From Umbilicaria muhlenbergii (lineage: Eukaryota; Ascomycota; Lecanoromycetes; Umbilicariales; Umbilicariaceae), in contig KK106982.1 of NCBI GenBank assembly GCA_000611775.1, forward strand, positions 3,810,858-3,874,857: a DNA stretch of 64,000 bases, read 5' to 3'. The number at the start of each line of letters is the position of its first letter. The first letter of the stretch is position 1. Under the pieces are notes generated by a model. That model was given only the letters and a program-made list of their open reading frames with translations. It was not told where the DNA came from and ran no database searches. A program made the translations under genes and the position numbers. This document shows positions 21,446-32,514 of this stretch, piece after piece.

Positions 21446-22574
21446 GATTCGGGTCGCCCCTTCCTTTCAGTATGGCTTTACGACGGGGCGTCCGGTTCCC
21501 CACGTCTTCACCGCGGGACACGGCAGAAGTAATGTCGAGGTCTTCGTGGTAAAGCGTCGACTGTGGTTTCTTTTGATATCTCGTACCTGCGCTCGCATGT
21601 ATTAAGGTCTGAACGGTGGTTCACTGTGAAGCCAAAGCTATCTTTTCTTGGCCAAAAGCAGATCGTATCTTTAAATTCCATTACTACTTGTGCTTCAGGA
21701 ACCGGAAGTCGTTGCGTTGTTCCTTTTTGAGGTGACGTCTATTGTTTTGTACGGTGTGGGCATGGATGTCCCCATATATAACAGGAGTGCAGTCACGGTT
21801 AAGCGGTATAGAAAGATGTTAGGGAGACCGCATCCGTCGAACTTCAGTCTGTCATACGAGACCGTCAGTATAAGGCTTGTCATTGCATCCTTACCCGCGT
21901 GATGACTTAGATCATACGCCATTTCCGCAACGTCCATGGAACATCTGCAAAGTATACAAGTCATAGTGGGTTGTACCAATAAGGTTGTTCCGTTTCCGGC
22001 TCATACTTATCATACGTCATCGGCATCCTTCTGCGTTCTCCTATAACTCAGTCTTGTTTTGGTTTCTCCCAACCCTGCCAGCGTCAATTCCGCCGGCGGG
22101 CTGGTTTGGAGTGAGGTGGAGCAGGATATCGGCGGCTTAGGGCACGCTAACGTTCACCTACCCCGCTTTCGGCTTACTAGCCCCCATCTCTGGTTCTTCT
22201 CCTTCTTCTACTCTCACTACACCCTCCTTCCATCTTCAACATCGTTATTCCTACCCAACACACATTGCTGACAGCTTTTCTTTGCTTGCTTCTATCATTC
22301 GGACCCCATCTCTTCAACTGGTTTGAAGCTGCAGACCTTTCGGACGATTGTTGTCATCTATCGCCTCTTTGCGAGTACCTGTCGTGAAGTCGCATACGTC
22401 AATTGGTCAAGATCCGGTCAAACACTTCAGGTATGCAAGTATATCTGTCGTCGAAAGACATTCCGAAGCCTACGGTACCATGTACTGCGTAGCACTGACA
22501 TGATTGCTATGCACAGCATCTTCTTCAAGAGCATCATTGTTATTCTTTACGTACAAAATCAGAAAAACAGCAAA
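21446..22574. other. Intergenic region, pyrimidine-rich at right
   Basis: No supported gene. From about 22180 the sequence is rich in CTTC/TCTC tracts, as in long fungal 5' leaders, and leads into the gene at 22575. The frame is open upstream to 22323 but its translation looks non-coding. Confidence 0.45.
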
Positions 22575-23075
22575 ATGCCGTCTTCTACGACTCACTCGAC
22601 CATGTCCTCCTCCGGCACCAGCTCTGGTAACTCCACCAGCTCCAATGGTTCCTATGTCAGTCTCGACAAGCCTCTCCTTGCCCACGCCCAGAAGAAAGCA
22701 CACAAGACTTCCGGCACTGGCCATCGTCACGTTCATTGCGCCGCGGCAGCTGAAGGCGGTCGCTCTGGTACTGGTGCGACGACCTATGGATCCACGGGCG
22801 CAATCGGCCTCACTTCTGGTTCTGTCTCTTCCGGTTCTTCGAACAACCTTTCCGGGAAAGATTGCGTGATCTCCAACCACGGGGGCTTGCCGACCGACGC
22901 CTCCAAGGAAGGGAAGAAGCACGACATCAAGACTACCAAAGCGAAAAAGCGAGGCGCCAAGAAGCACAGTCTCTCCTACGAGAACGTTTATACCATGGGT
23001 GGCGACAAGGACAGCTTTGGTAGAGCTCACGTTGGTAACGGCAGTGGAGCACCGACCGGGTGTTCGCTCATGTGA
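22575..23075 (+). CDS. Ser/Gly/Thr-rich protein ending in a CaaX box
   Basis: This 166-residue protein starts at AAAATGCCG, a good fungal start context. About the first 100 residues are Ser/Thr/Gly-rich and disordered, with a short basic His-containing patch (HAQKKAHKTSGTGHRH). A Lys-rich stretch follows (residues about 115-135, KTTKAKKRGAKKH), then NVYTMGGDKDSFGRAHVG. The last four residues are Cys-Ser-Leu-Met, a CaaX prenylation signal; Met in the last position usually directs farnesylation. With the upstream basic patch, this suggests a lipid-anchored membrane-associated protein. No homologous family is recognised. The frame extends upstream to 22323 but gives unlikely sequence, so ATG 22575 is chosen. 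Confidence 0.65.
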   Translation: MPSSTTHSTMSSSGTSSGNSTSSNGSYVSLDKPLLAHAQKKAHKTSGTGHRHVHCAAAAEGGRSGTGATTYGSTGAIGLTSGSVSSGSSNNLSGKDCVISNHGGLPTDASKEGKKHDIKTTKAKKRGAKKHSLSYENVYTMGGDKDSFGRAHVGNGSGAPTGCSLM

Positions 23076-23922
23076 AGCGGCGTGACCGGGCAGTCCATCC
23101 GCCAGAGCACCCCGCGGTGTTGGCTATTATGCCTAGGACTGCATTCGGTTGTCTAAGTTGCCCATTCACTGCGAATCTCACGGTTTTGCATATCTTGTTT
23201 TGTACGGTCTCCACTCTTTATCTTTCTATCATTGTTTCGTCAGCGGTCACCTGTTGGATCTAGCACTTGTGAGTTTACGACTATCGGACTTCCCTCGCGA
23301 TCTTGAGATCAGATGCGGGCATCGATCAGAGAGTACCTCAGGGACATGTCTTGAGAGGAGTCTAGCACATTTCATCGGGGATACCGCATTTCTCAGACAT
23401 TGATGGGATAGTTTTCTGACGTCGGCGTGTTTTGGATTCTCATCGAGAAGCGGTCATCCCCAACTCTTACTTTCTTTTGATCGATAGCGCTTTCAGCGAC
23501 GAGTTTCCGGGCAGAGTCTCTCCTTTATCATCACGCGTCTGTTTTTGTCCTGCGCACATTGTGAGTAGTACTACAGCGTCTGATTAGCACTGCCCAAATC
23601 ACGTATCCGACATAGCAAGCTCAACTCTGTGCATCTAACTGATGCAGTCTTGACGTGGTCAATTCTTGAGGGTGACATGAAAATCAAACATAGCTGCTCC
23701 AAGGATCCAGTCCCAGAACCTTTGTAGCCTAACATTAAACAACAACATATCCAACGCTATCCCCATTCACATTAGCGAACCATCGGCACAATCATTCGCC
23801 GGGCCCCGCCAAAAAGTTGACTCTTCGCCCTACCCCACAGAACCCTTCTCACTCCAAACCCTCCTACCTCCTACCAGGTACACCCAGATACACTTCCTTC
23901 AAAACCCAAAAACCCGCCCACA
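23076..23922. other. Intergenic region
   Basis: No supported gene. It should hold the 3' flank of the CaaX-protein gene and the promoter and leader of DPH3. Confidence 0.4.
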
Positions 23923-24238
23923 ATGTCCATCTACGACGAGATCGAAATCGAAGACATGACCTACGACCCCACCCTCCAAATCTACCACTACCCCTGCCCC
24001 TGCGGCGACCGCTTCGAAATCGGCATCGCGGATCTGAGAGACGGCGAGGATGTGGCGGTTTGTCCGAGTTGCAGTTTGATGATTAGAGTTGTTTTTGATG
24101 TGGTGAGTTATGCCTTTGCTGTTTGACCCCGCGGGGGAAGGAGGGGGGAAGGAAGGGCGCTGACGGAAGTGGTAGGATGATCTGCCGAAGATGGAGGAGG
24201 AGGGGAGTGCGGGACGGGAGGTTGCTGTTGGGGCTTGA
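23923..24238 (+). CDS. DPH3: Diphthamide biosynthesis protein Dph3 (CSL zinc finger)
   Basis: Dph3/Kti11 donates electrons to the Dph1-Dph2 radical enzyme in the first step of diphthamide synthesis on elongation factor 2, and also serves Elongator. Exon 1 (23923-24102) plus exon 2 (24176-24238) give 80 residues, the normal size. The protein opens [11 protein letters not shown] and has the zinc-binding cysteines in YPCPCGDRF and VCPSCSLMI, the CSL-type pattern. The intron has GTGAGT at its start and GGTAG at its end. Exon 2 supplies the conserved DDLPKME. Codon use and motif order are exactly as in the family. Confidence 0.95.
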
Positions 24239-24817
24239 GGATCGAGATGGGGAAGGGGTCTTTTTAATGGGGAAAGGGGAGGGGACAGAGTGGGTGGGAG
24301 AAGGGGTAAGAGGGGGCCGGCATCACATACGGTGATACAGCGATACATCGATGCGCCGACCCGTTGGGCATTCGGTCAATACCTCATCAGCGTGTATGAC
24401 ACGCGCATGGATGCTCTGCTCTGGAGGACGAATAGCGCGGTCGTTATAGACTTCACCGAACTCTGCGGCACTCGGCGTGACACTAGCAGGAGGAGAGTGG
24501 CCGAAAGCAAGCAGCGAAGGCACAGGCTGAGCCGGCGTGTGCGATCCGTCGAGTGTTAGACGGCTGAGCTAGGGTACAAGGACGATTAGAGAAATTTGTT
24601 ACGACGGGCGAGGATGTCAACACGGGAAAAGTAGATAGCAAAGGGCGGAGTGCCTTCTTCTGGTTGCATATAGATACACGGGAGCTTGTTCATACTTGCT
24701 CTACTTTGAACAATCGATCAAAAACAACAGTCATGTCATCAAAGCTGTGGTGTCTTACCGCTTGTAACTTTGTGACCTCGTGTTGTGCATATCCATTCTA
24801 ATTTTATATCCGTTTCC
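24239..24817. other. Convergent intergenic region
   Basis: It lies between the 3' ends of DPH3 and the AP-3 sigma gene. Short frames (24290-24559 plus, 24323-24523 minus) have no recognisable content. Confidence 0.4.
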
Positions 24818-25522
24818 TCATCTCCCACTCCACACCCCATCCCCCACAGCCCGAAACCCGGCAAACCCCGCCCCCAACCCCCCACCCCTCCCATCCCCCA
24901 CCGGTCTCTTCTGCACCCTCCCCTGCCCCCTCACGCCCTCGACCACCTTATCCAGCCCCGTCTCCACCACCACACCCCCTACAATCATCTCTCCCAATAC
25001 CGCATGCAGCGTCTCGAAATTAAAGATCAGATCCAACTCGCACACGTTTTCGAATAGTCGGTCGAGCGCTTCGACGAATACTTGGATCAGGTCGAGCAGG
25101 GCGAGGGGGGATTCGGTGGACGTGGAGATTAGGATGAAGTAGAGGGTGGCGTAGTGGCGGTAGGTTATTAGGCTGGGGGTGTCGTTGTGGGGTTGGGACG
25201 GGGTGGGGGATTTGGAGGAGGAGGCGAGGAGGGGGGGGAGACTGTATCTTGTTATCGGTACGAGCAGTTTGAGGAGATAGGATATAGATGACCATGCAGA
25301 CTGGGAAGAACGTACGGGAGGAAGTTGCAGGCGGAGTTGGGTCGGTGAGAGACAAGGGTGAAGATTTCGGATATCAGACGCTGTTGGACGCTTGTGTCCT
25401 GCGACTGCTTAGCTGGTGCGTTGCGAGAACTCTGCATGTGCTTCCAGACGTACGAGTTGGGTGTAGAATTTCGTTAGGCGTGGCTGGCCTGAATTGTTGA
25501 AGACGAGAACGGCGTTGATCAT
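24818..25522 (-). CDS. APS3: AP-3 adaptor complex sigma subunit
   Basis: This is the small chain of AP-3, which carries cargo such as alkaline phosphatase from the Golgi to the vacuole. Three exons, 25522-25454, 25398-25316 and 25241-24818, join in phase to 191 residues (yeast Aps3 is 194). The start MINAVLVFNNSGQPRLTKFY is the sigma3 signature. Exon 2 gives SVQQRLISEIFTLVSHRP, and exon 3 gives YRHYATLYFILI and CELDLIFNFETLHAVLGEMI, all part of the longin-like sigma fold. A Ser/Pro-rich insert (residues about 54-72) precedes YRHYATLYF, as is common in filamentous fungi. The C-terminal tail is Gly/Arg-rich. It is head-to-head with frataxin, with 318 bp between starts. Confidence 0.93.
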
Positions 25523-25840
25523 CTTGCCCAGAACCTGTAGTAACGGCTATACACACAAGTAGGTCGGAGTAGATCACCTCATGATTTGCTTCATCACGGC
25601 GTATATCTGATCCTGCATCGATGATCCGATGCGTTGATTGTGCTTTTTGCTGATAGGTTCAGATGATGCAAGAGCTCAGAATGTGGGGTAGCTCCTAACC
25701 CCTGCAGGCAAGCTCCAGGATAACGATCCTACCGCCAGCTCGACTCTCATACCGCTCGATAACACCAATTGACGATCTGATACTCAGTCCAGGGCATCAA
25801 CGTTTCCCTTGCCTTCATAACACCCACATCCACAACCACA

Positions 25841-26562
25841 ATGCTCTCACGAACGCTCACCCGGCAATCGAGCCGCCTCCTCCGCCTCCACCAGCTCTCC
25901 GCTCCCGCATTGCAGGCCAGAGCTCCCAAAGTCCTCATTGCCTACTCCCTCACTTATTCCACCGCTCCCACCACCACCCCCACTCCATCCTCCCGAAGCT
26001 TCCACACCACCCCCACCCCCCTCAAAGGCATCACCCCCGACTCCTCGGACCCGCAACCCAACCTCGTCGGCTCCGCCACCTCCGTCGGCGAACCCGCCGA
26101 AATCTCGGACCAAGCCTACCACGAGCGCGCCGACGCCTACATTGACGAACTCGTGAGCAAACTGGAGCAACTGCAGGAGGAGAAGGATGATGTTGATTGC
26201 GAGTATAGCGTTAGTCCTTCCCTCCCCTCTCCCCCTTCACCTCCACTCTTCTTCTTCTCTGGCCAAAGCGAATTGGATTGCTGATATATACACTATCTCC
26301 ACAGGCCGGTGTTTTGAACCTTGTCTTCCCGCCCAACGGCACCTATGTGCTTAACAAGCAGCCGCCGAACAAGCAGATCTGGCTCAGCTCGCCCATCTCG
26401 GGGCCGAAGCGGTATGATTATGTCATTCAGGGTGAGGGCCAGCATGAGAAGGAGGGGAGCGGGCAGGGGAAATGGGTGTATTTGCGGGATGGGACGACGT
26501 TGACGGGGTTGTTGAGAAGGGAGTTGGGCGTCGTGGTTGGGAGTGATGGACAACTAGACTGA
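25841..26562 (+). CDS. YFH1: Mitochondrial frataxin
   Basis: Frataxin is the matrix iron-binding protein that stimulates iron-sulphur cluster assembly on Isu1/Nfs1. Exon 1 (25841-26209) and exon 2 (26305-26562) give 208 residues. The first 60 or so residues are Arg/Ser-rich without acids, as in a mitochondrial presequence ([18 protein letters not shown]). The acidic first helix follows ([24 protein letters not shown]), then [38 protein letters not shown], with the invariant NKQ..NKQIW.SSP..GP.RYD pattern. The intron begins GTTAGT and ends CCACAG. ATG 25841 is the first in frame and starts the presequence. Confidence 0.94.
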
Positions 26563-26787
26563 CAAACAAGAGAGCCAGAGAGATGTGTATGTTTGACGAG
26601 CTAGGAGCTTTGGGCGAATAATTGCTAAGTAGCGTTGTACTGACGATTGCATACCGCAGAAAGAGCTAGGAATGAATGATTCGAGCACAAGAGGACACAG
26701 ACCATTCGCTCCAGCATCTAAGTAGCTATCCTGCTTTTGCAATAACAATGCAATTGAAACTCTTTTCCCTTCTAACCAAACCCCCCC

Positions 26788-29700
26788 TCACGCCTCTACA
26801 TTCTCAAAATGAAAGCTTGGATTCCCCGGCACCGCCGCCTCCGCCACTGGCGGCAACCCCTCCCTCCTCTTCCCCTCCCCTTCCCCCAACACCACCCTCC
26901 CCACCTTCCCTCCCTCCTCCACCGCCACCACATCCACACTCCTACACCCCGTCGTGCGCCTCAACCCCGCCGCCATCTTGCGCAGAGTATCCAGCTCATC
27001 AAACAACAACTTCCGCTCAAACACACTCTCAGCACTCTCGCCATTAACCAGCCTCTTCTTCAAACTCTGCACGAAGGGCATAGCTTTCTTGCCCTCGCCC
27101 ATCTTCGTGACTTGCGGGATGAGGTCTTTGTCGTTGAGGGAGGTGCCGTCGAAGGCGGCGCGCACGAGGTCGATGTATTTTTCCTGCCAGGCGGGGTATT
27201 TGGCCGCGGCGAAGATGGTAAGTTTTTTGGGCCTTCTCGGGTCGAAGGCGATGGTTTTGCCTTTGTCTTTTTTCTTCTGCTGCGCTGCTTCCGCCGAGGT
27301 GATGTTCGAGGATGTGGTGCGGACGTAGTCGCGGGCGGCGGTGTGGGCGGGGTGGGCGGCGGGCACGGTGGGCCAGAGTTCGTTTTGGATGGTGGAGGGC
27401 TGGTTGGAAGGTTTAGTATCTGAGGTGTTGGGTTGGGGTGATGCACTTACTTTGCCGAGGACTTCTTGCCAAATATAGTCGGACCAATGGGGGGCGATTG
27501 GTGCCAGGATGAGGGCTTGATACTCAATGTAGCGGAGGACGAGATCGCGGTGCATGCCTATGCCTGCAGCACTGGTGGCCTCACGGTAGAAGTCTCGTGA
27601 GCTGGTGAAGTCGTACAGGGCGGATTTGAGGGCGAGTTTATAGTCCGTGCTATGAAATGTCAGTACGATAAGAGACGGAAACGATGGCGCTTACGCTTCA
27701 TAGTGGGAGTGGGCTGCAGCAATAAGCACCCTCATGTCGTTGTCGAAAAGGTCATCCCAGAAACCGTCTGTATCTCCTTTTCGTAGAGACTCATCGTTCA
27801 CTATCTCCTCGCACCACTCTTTTAGCGTGAACAGCCGCAAGATGCTGCTGTTGGCAACCGTCTCCTCGAAGTTGGCATCCTCCACACCATCTCCTGCGTC
27901 AGCAAGGGCTATTCGACTCGCATCGGCGCCGTATTTCTTTACTGCATCACTCAGGGTAAGGAAGTTCCCGGTGCTCTTGCTCATCTTCTCTCCGTTCAGA
28001 AGCAGATGTCCGTTTGCTCGCACACCTCGTGGCCAGTACTCCCTTGGGAAAAGAGCAACGTGTATGTAAAGGAAGAAGGTAAGATGGTTAGGAATAAGGT
28101 CTTTTCCTGAGACACGCACGTCGAGTGGGTACCAATACTCAAATTCTCGCCTCATCTTCTCTAGATCATCCTTTTGAATACCGCAAGCCCGGATGAAGTC
28201 ATCACTGAGCTCCCGTCTGCAGAAGATGTAATCCCAAACCTCGTCAATCATCTGTTTTGCTTTTACGTCAAGCAGACCCGGTTGAGCACCGAAGTTGTCG
28301 CTGTGCAAGAAATGGGCTATAGTGTAGTACGCCATGTAAATAGTACTGTCGCTCAGACTTTCGACCAAGAAATTCTTGTCCCAAGGCAGTTTTGATCCTA
28401 AACCGTAGGTTCTCGCACAGGCCCATCTGTTGAGCCATTCGAGATTCTTCTCAAACTGATTTCGCGTTTCCGAAGTGTATGACTCCATGTCACCTGCAAC
28501 ATGATCCAAGACAGTTTGCCTCCATTCAGGGTCATTCTCTCCGTAGTTGAGAAACCATTGTCCCAAATATGCTACGACGCAGTCGTCCCCACTGCGACTC
28601 ACAACATGACCATTAGGCTCAGCGTACTCGAACGCTTGACCGCTCTTGATAAGAGCTTCCTTGACTTTGGGCTTGGCCACTTCAACAGGCTCGCCTTTGA
28701 AGTCACCGATCAACATCGTACCCTTATAATAGCCTTCTTTGTATGCGAGATCTTTTGCCTCTGCGAGCTGTTTGGCGTCCTTTGGTGAATTGATCTTCAT
28801 CTTTTTCACTAGGAAGGGGGCGGTCAGGTTGCCATACGATGGAGTCTCGATTATTGGTGGGATCTCAAGCTCTGCCCACTCCTTCTTTATACCGTAGTAT
28901 TCCGCTTTCTTTGCAAGATCTGTGACCGTGGCATAATCATCAGGACTGTCGGAGGGAACCGATGTGACAACGCCAGTGCCCTTGGTTGGCAGGACCGAAT
29001 CCATAGGTAAGATACGCACACCTTGGGTGTGGATCGACAAAGGAGCAGTGACCAATGTGCCAACCACGGAAGCCCCCGTTAGTTCTACCACAGCTGAAAG
29101 CTCGCTGGCGTCCCGTGGAAAGTGGTCACTTTTAAAAAAGGTACCTTGGAACGCCATGTTCCATGCAGCACGCTTCGTCACTACATAATACTCATTTTCT
29201 GAAACTTTGAAAACTCCGTAGTTGATCTTGGGCCCCACAAAACAGCAGGTTTGCCCATACATGGTTTCCGGTCGAAGGGTTGCGGGCACAAAGTATACAT
29301 TAGCATCTTTTGGAAGCTTTCCTTCAACTATCTTTGCGGCTTCAGGAGACCATTCTTTCACCTTGAGCTTTAGAGCCGTATAGTCTTGGGGCGCAACTCC
29401 TTCTCCTTCGGTTCGATCATGGTCCATACACGGTTGTCCGTCCTTCGGCGAGTAAACGGTATATCGCACGCCGTACTGGATTTTATCTAACTCTTTTAAT
29501 CGATTCATCTGCCATCGTACGAATGCATCATAGTATGGATTTGCGTCCGTCGTGACAAATGACCGCCGCCAGTCTATTCGTGCTCCGAAATTGTTCATGT
29601 CCTGCTTGCAAAGCGGAGGGAAGTACTTGAGCCAGTAGGTAGCGTCCGCAAACTTATGTATCTCCTCCCGCGGGATACCAAGGGCAAGCATTATTTGGAA

Positions 29701-30332
29701 CTGGTACTTCAGCTTCACAGCCTTTGCCGAGGCCTTCCCTTTCTTCGAGGTAAACTTGGTGATGTCTTCCTTGGTCTCTGCTTGCGTAGGTGCCGGGGCA
29801 GTTTCGTTTTGTGTAGCCTCTTCTTCCTCAAACCGTTCAAAGTTCTTTCCAAACCTCCGTACATCCTCCACCAATTTATCCGCGCATGCTTTGATCGGCA
29901 TTCCGGTGCAATGGAAGCCTAGAGGGAATAAGGTACGCTTTCCCTGCATCCTAGAAAAGCCCGCTGTAAACTCCACCTTGCTGGCCGTGAAACTATGCCC
30001 AGCGTGTAGTGTGCCATTCATGTACGGGTATGCAAAGGTTCCGAAGTATTTGGGATGTCTCTTGCGCAGCTCTGCTGGAGGAACAGACCCGAAAGGTACC
30101 TCGGACGTTGAAGGGGCGTTGGCATGAAAAATCTCAGAGTTCTGCCATTTTGCCTGATACTTCTTCTCAATCGCGATCAAGGTGTCTCGTTTCTCGGTCT
30201 AGATTGAGCTTGTTAGCTATACGCTACTATGTTCATATAAGAGTTGGGTTGCTCCACATTCTCAAGCTTCAAAGTATTCTTGGAGCTGTTACTCGGGTCC
30301 AAGGCATCGTTGGTACCATTCACCGCTGCCAT
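26788..30332 (-). CDS. CDC60: Cytosolic leucyl-tRNA synthetase
   Basis: This class I synthetase charges tRNA-Leu and signals leucine to TORC1. Four exons, 30332-30258, 30198-27695, 27649-27451 and 27399-26788, give 1129 residues, normal for the eukaryotic type. Intron 1 joins KLEN to TEKRDTLIAIEKKYQAKW, the standard start; its donor GTGGAG is atypical. The catalytic HIGH-type motif is NGTLHAGHSF, the KMSKS loop is GEKMSKSTGNF, and the CP1 editing domain lies between. Exon 3 has the tRNA-binding helices (HRDLVLRYIEYQALILAPIAPHWSDY). Intron 3 (27400-27450) is 51 nt, begins GTAAGT, has ATACTAA and ends CCAG. It is divisible by three and contains no stop, so an unspliced reading would add 17 residues after VLGK. 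Family alignment (VLGK-PSTIQN) favours splicing. Confidence 0.95.
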
Positions 30333-30576
30333 GATTGCAGCACCAGGTACGTGTCCGTTGGATGTGTGTATGAGATGTCGGGCAATGCAGTTATTGCGCC
30401 AGCTGCCCTATGCCAAGTGCTCTTGAGTTGAGGCTCTTCAGGCAAGGTCTGTCTCGTCAAATTATCAAACCCTAGCTAGTGCGTTCGGGAGCTGCCGACA
30501 ACGCTTCTATCTTCAGCTCTATTTCAACTTCACCTCATCCTCCTACAAAACTCCAATCACTCCGAGCAAAAATACT

Positions 30577-31102
30577 ATGTCACTACCACGTACTTCTCAG
30601 GGCTCCACACAGTCTTTCAATATCAATACCAATCCATATAAAGCACAGCGGCTATGGCCACCCGACTTCGAAAAGCTCCACCCAAAACACCAATTTAGAT
30701 TGGAGCGCAGGTACCGGCGTAGAGCCAAGCTGAAGTGGGCGCGGCCGCGGTGGACCAAGGCTGTAAAGCTGACGCAGTGGGGTGCCGGGCTTTGTGAGTA
30801 AAATACGAGAATTTCCAAGTTCGGGTTCTACGGGCGCTGACCTCGTGCTGCAGTTGTCTTGGGCTACGGGGTACTCTACATGGACGAGGGCAAAGAAGAC
30901 ACTCCATTCCAAGGAGTAGGTGCTGCAACCTTACGTTCCAGGATACATCGTCCTAACTAGATCGTAGATCCGCAATTGGTTCCACAAATCTGCGAATTCC
31001 ATTTGGACAGCCACTACAACTCAACCGCAGAGGCCGAACCTCGGTAGGATTCCAACGGAATCTCCGCAAAATCCTGGACCTTCGCCCAAAGTGAACTCAT
31101 GA
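30577..31102 (+). CDS. Small single-pass membrane protein, probably mitochondrial
   Basis: Three exons, 30577-30793, 30854-30915 and 30968-31102, join in phase to 137 residues. Intron 1 begins GTGAGT and ends CTGCAG; intron 2 is 52 nt (GTAGGT...CGTAG). The first half is strongly basic (PKHQFRLERRYRRRAKLKW), followed by WTKAVKLTQWGAGLFVLGYGVLYMDE, a single amphipathic or transmembrane segment around residues 66-82. The C-terminal tail is Pro/Thr-rich. The basic N-terminus followed by one helix resembles small inner-membrane respiratory subunits or assembly factors, but no family is recognised. It is divergent from the leucyl-tRNA synthetase gene, with 244 bp between starts. Confidence 0.65.
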
Positions 31103-32514
31103 ATATCCTTGAGGAAAGGTTTACGGACATGTCAAGGGTGCAGTTAATGGCGTCCCTATGAATTGTTGAACAATCGAGGAAGTTCAAGGCCCACAGGGCC
31201 TTGTATTAGATTGGAGCAAAGAGGGTACGTCGAAGGAACTACAGTGGTCTAAAGAAGACCATTTGAAGACCTACTCTCGATCGACGAAATGGCTTCCACA
31301 TTTCCGACCGGTTCATCATTCTCCAATTGGCTGAAAAAGCCTGTTGCCGCCCGCTCTACCCCTAGCAGGGTCGCCACATATCTATTCACATGTCTTATCG
31401 TGTTGGCACCCCAGAATTTGGGTGCCTTTGTGATCTGTGGCTTGCAGTCCCACAAACTCAGGCCTCACGTGCCATTTTCGGGACATGAAGCTCAGCTAAC
31501 GATGATTGACTGGGGCCTCGTTCTTTGTCGAACGTTTCAATGCCATGGGTATGGATGATGGGTTAGAAAAGGTCCCGCGAGGCCAATGGTATGAGGCTAG
31601 ATTTATACAAGATCACCGCTTCTGACGGGCGCCACCGTGCGGTACCTCTGGTTAAATCTACGGAGCTAGCTAGTCGAGAGTTCCGAGTAACTTTTCTCTG
31701 ACGAGATGGTGAGACGGCACCATATTAAGAGCATGCTTGCGAGAACATTGTTTCAGATGTAAAGCGCGTAAGCAGCACATAAGGCTGATGCTCGCCGGGT
31801 GTTAGCTGACCCACCGGATGTACCCTGGTACTTCTGCATCTGCGCCTGTCGAGATTGCCGACACGTGAGATCGCTGTGACTTACCGACTACTCCTCCTTA
31901 AGGCTTCTTGAAACCACGGCAGATTCTCCTTTCTCCTTTCTCGTATCCTCGTGTACTCGTATAGTGTGGAAGATAAATTAGAGATTTGCGCTACCAATTC
32001 AAATCAGCCGCTTTGGACCGTTTGGGCCGCTTGCGACGACTCGTACAAGGGTCGGAGAGATCTACAGCAAGGTACCCTGACGTGCCTGACCCTGAATTCA
32101 TTTGGTACCAGTTACTCGTACCCGTCCACGCCGTCCTCGTACTCGGACTCGTAGAACTGCCGTCTGTTCTTGGGGCCATAACGAGTCATCAACCTCTCTT
32201 GCTCTCCCTGTACGACTCGTACTCGCCTTCAACATCGAGCTCATTGCATCTCACGCTCTGGCGCCAATCCAACTCCATGAATTACATCTGCTCCGCCATA
32301 GCTCGTTGCATAGGGGCCCAAGCGGTAACGGTTGCAACGCTACGCGTTTCTTAGACACCAACGGAACAAGTGTTCTGGAAAAAAGAAGCGAAGCTGGCGA
32401 GAAAAGTGTGGCACATGTCCTGATCTACGGCCCACGTCGCACAGGCGCATTCATTGCTGTCCTACACACCTTTTGAATCTCTCGGCGCACCCCGCATACT
32501 CTTTCGAATTCGAC
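31103..32514. other. Long leader or intergenic region before the DOCK gene
   Basis: Short frames at 31289-31558 (+) and 31249-31455 (-) overlap each other and cannot be assigned. From about 31920 the sequence is TC-rich with repeated ACTCGTA words (31950-32225) and probably represents promoter and 5' leader of the downstream gene. Confidence 0.4.
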
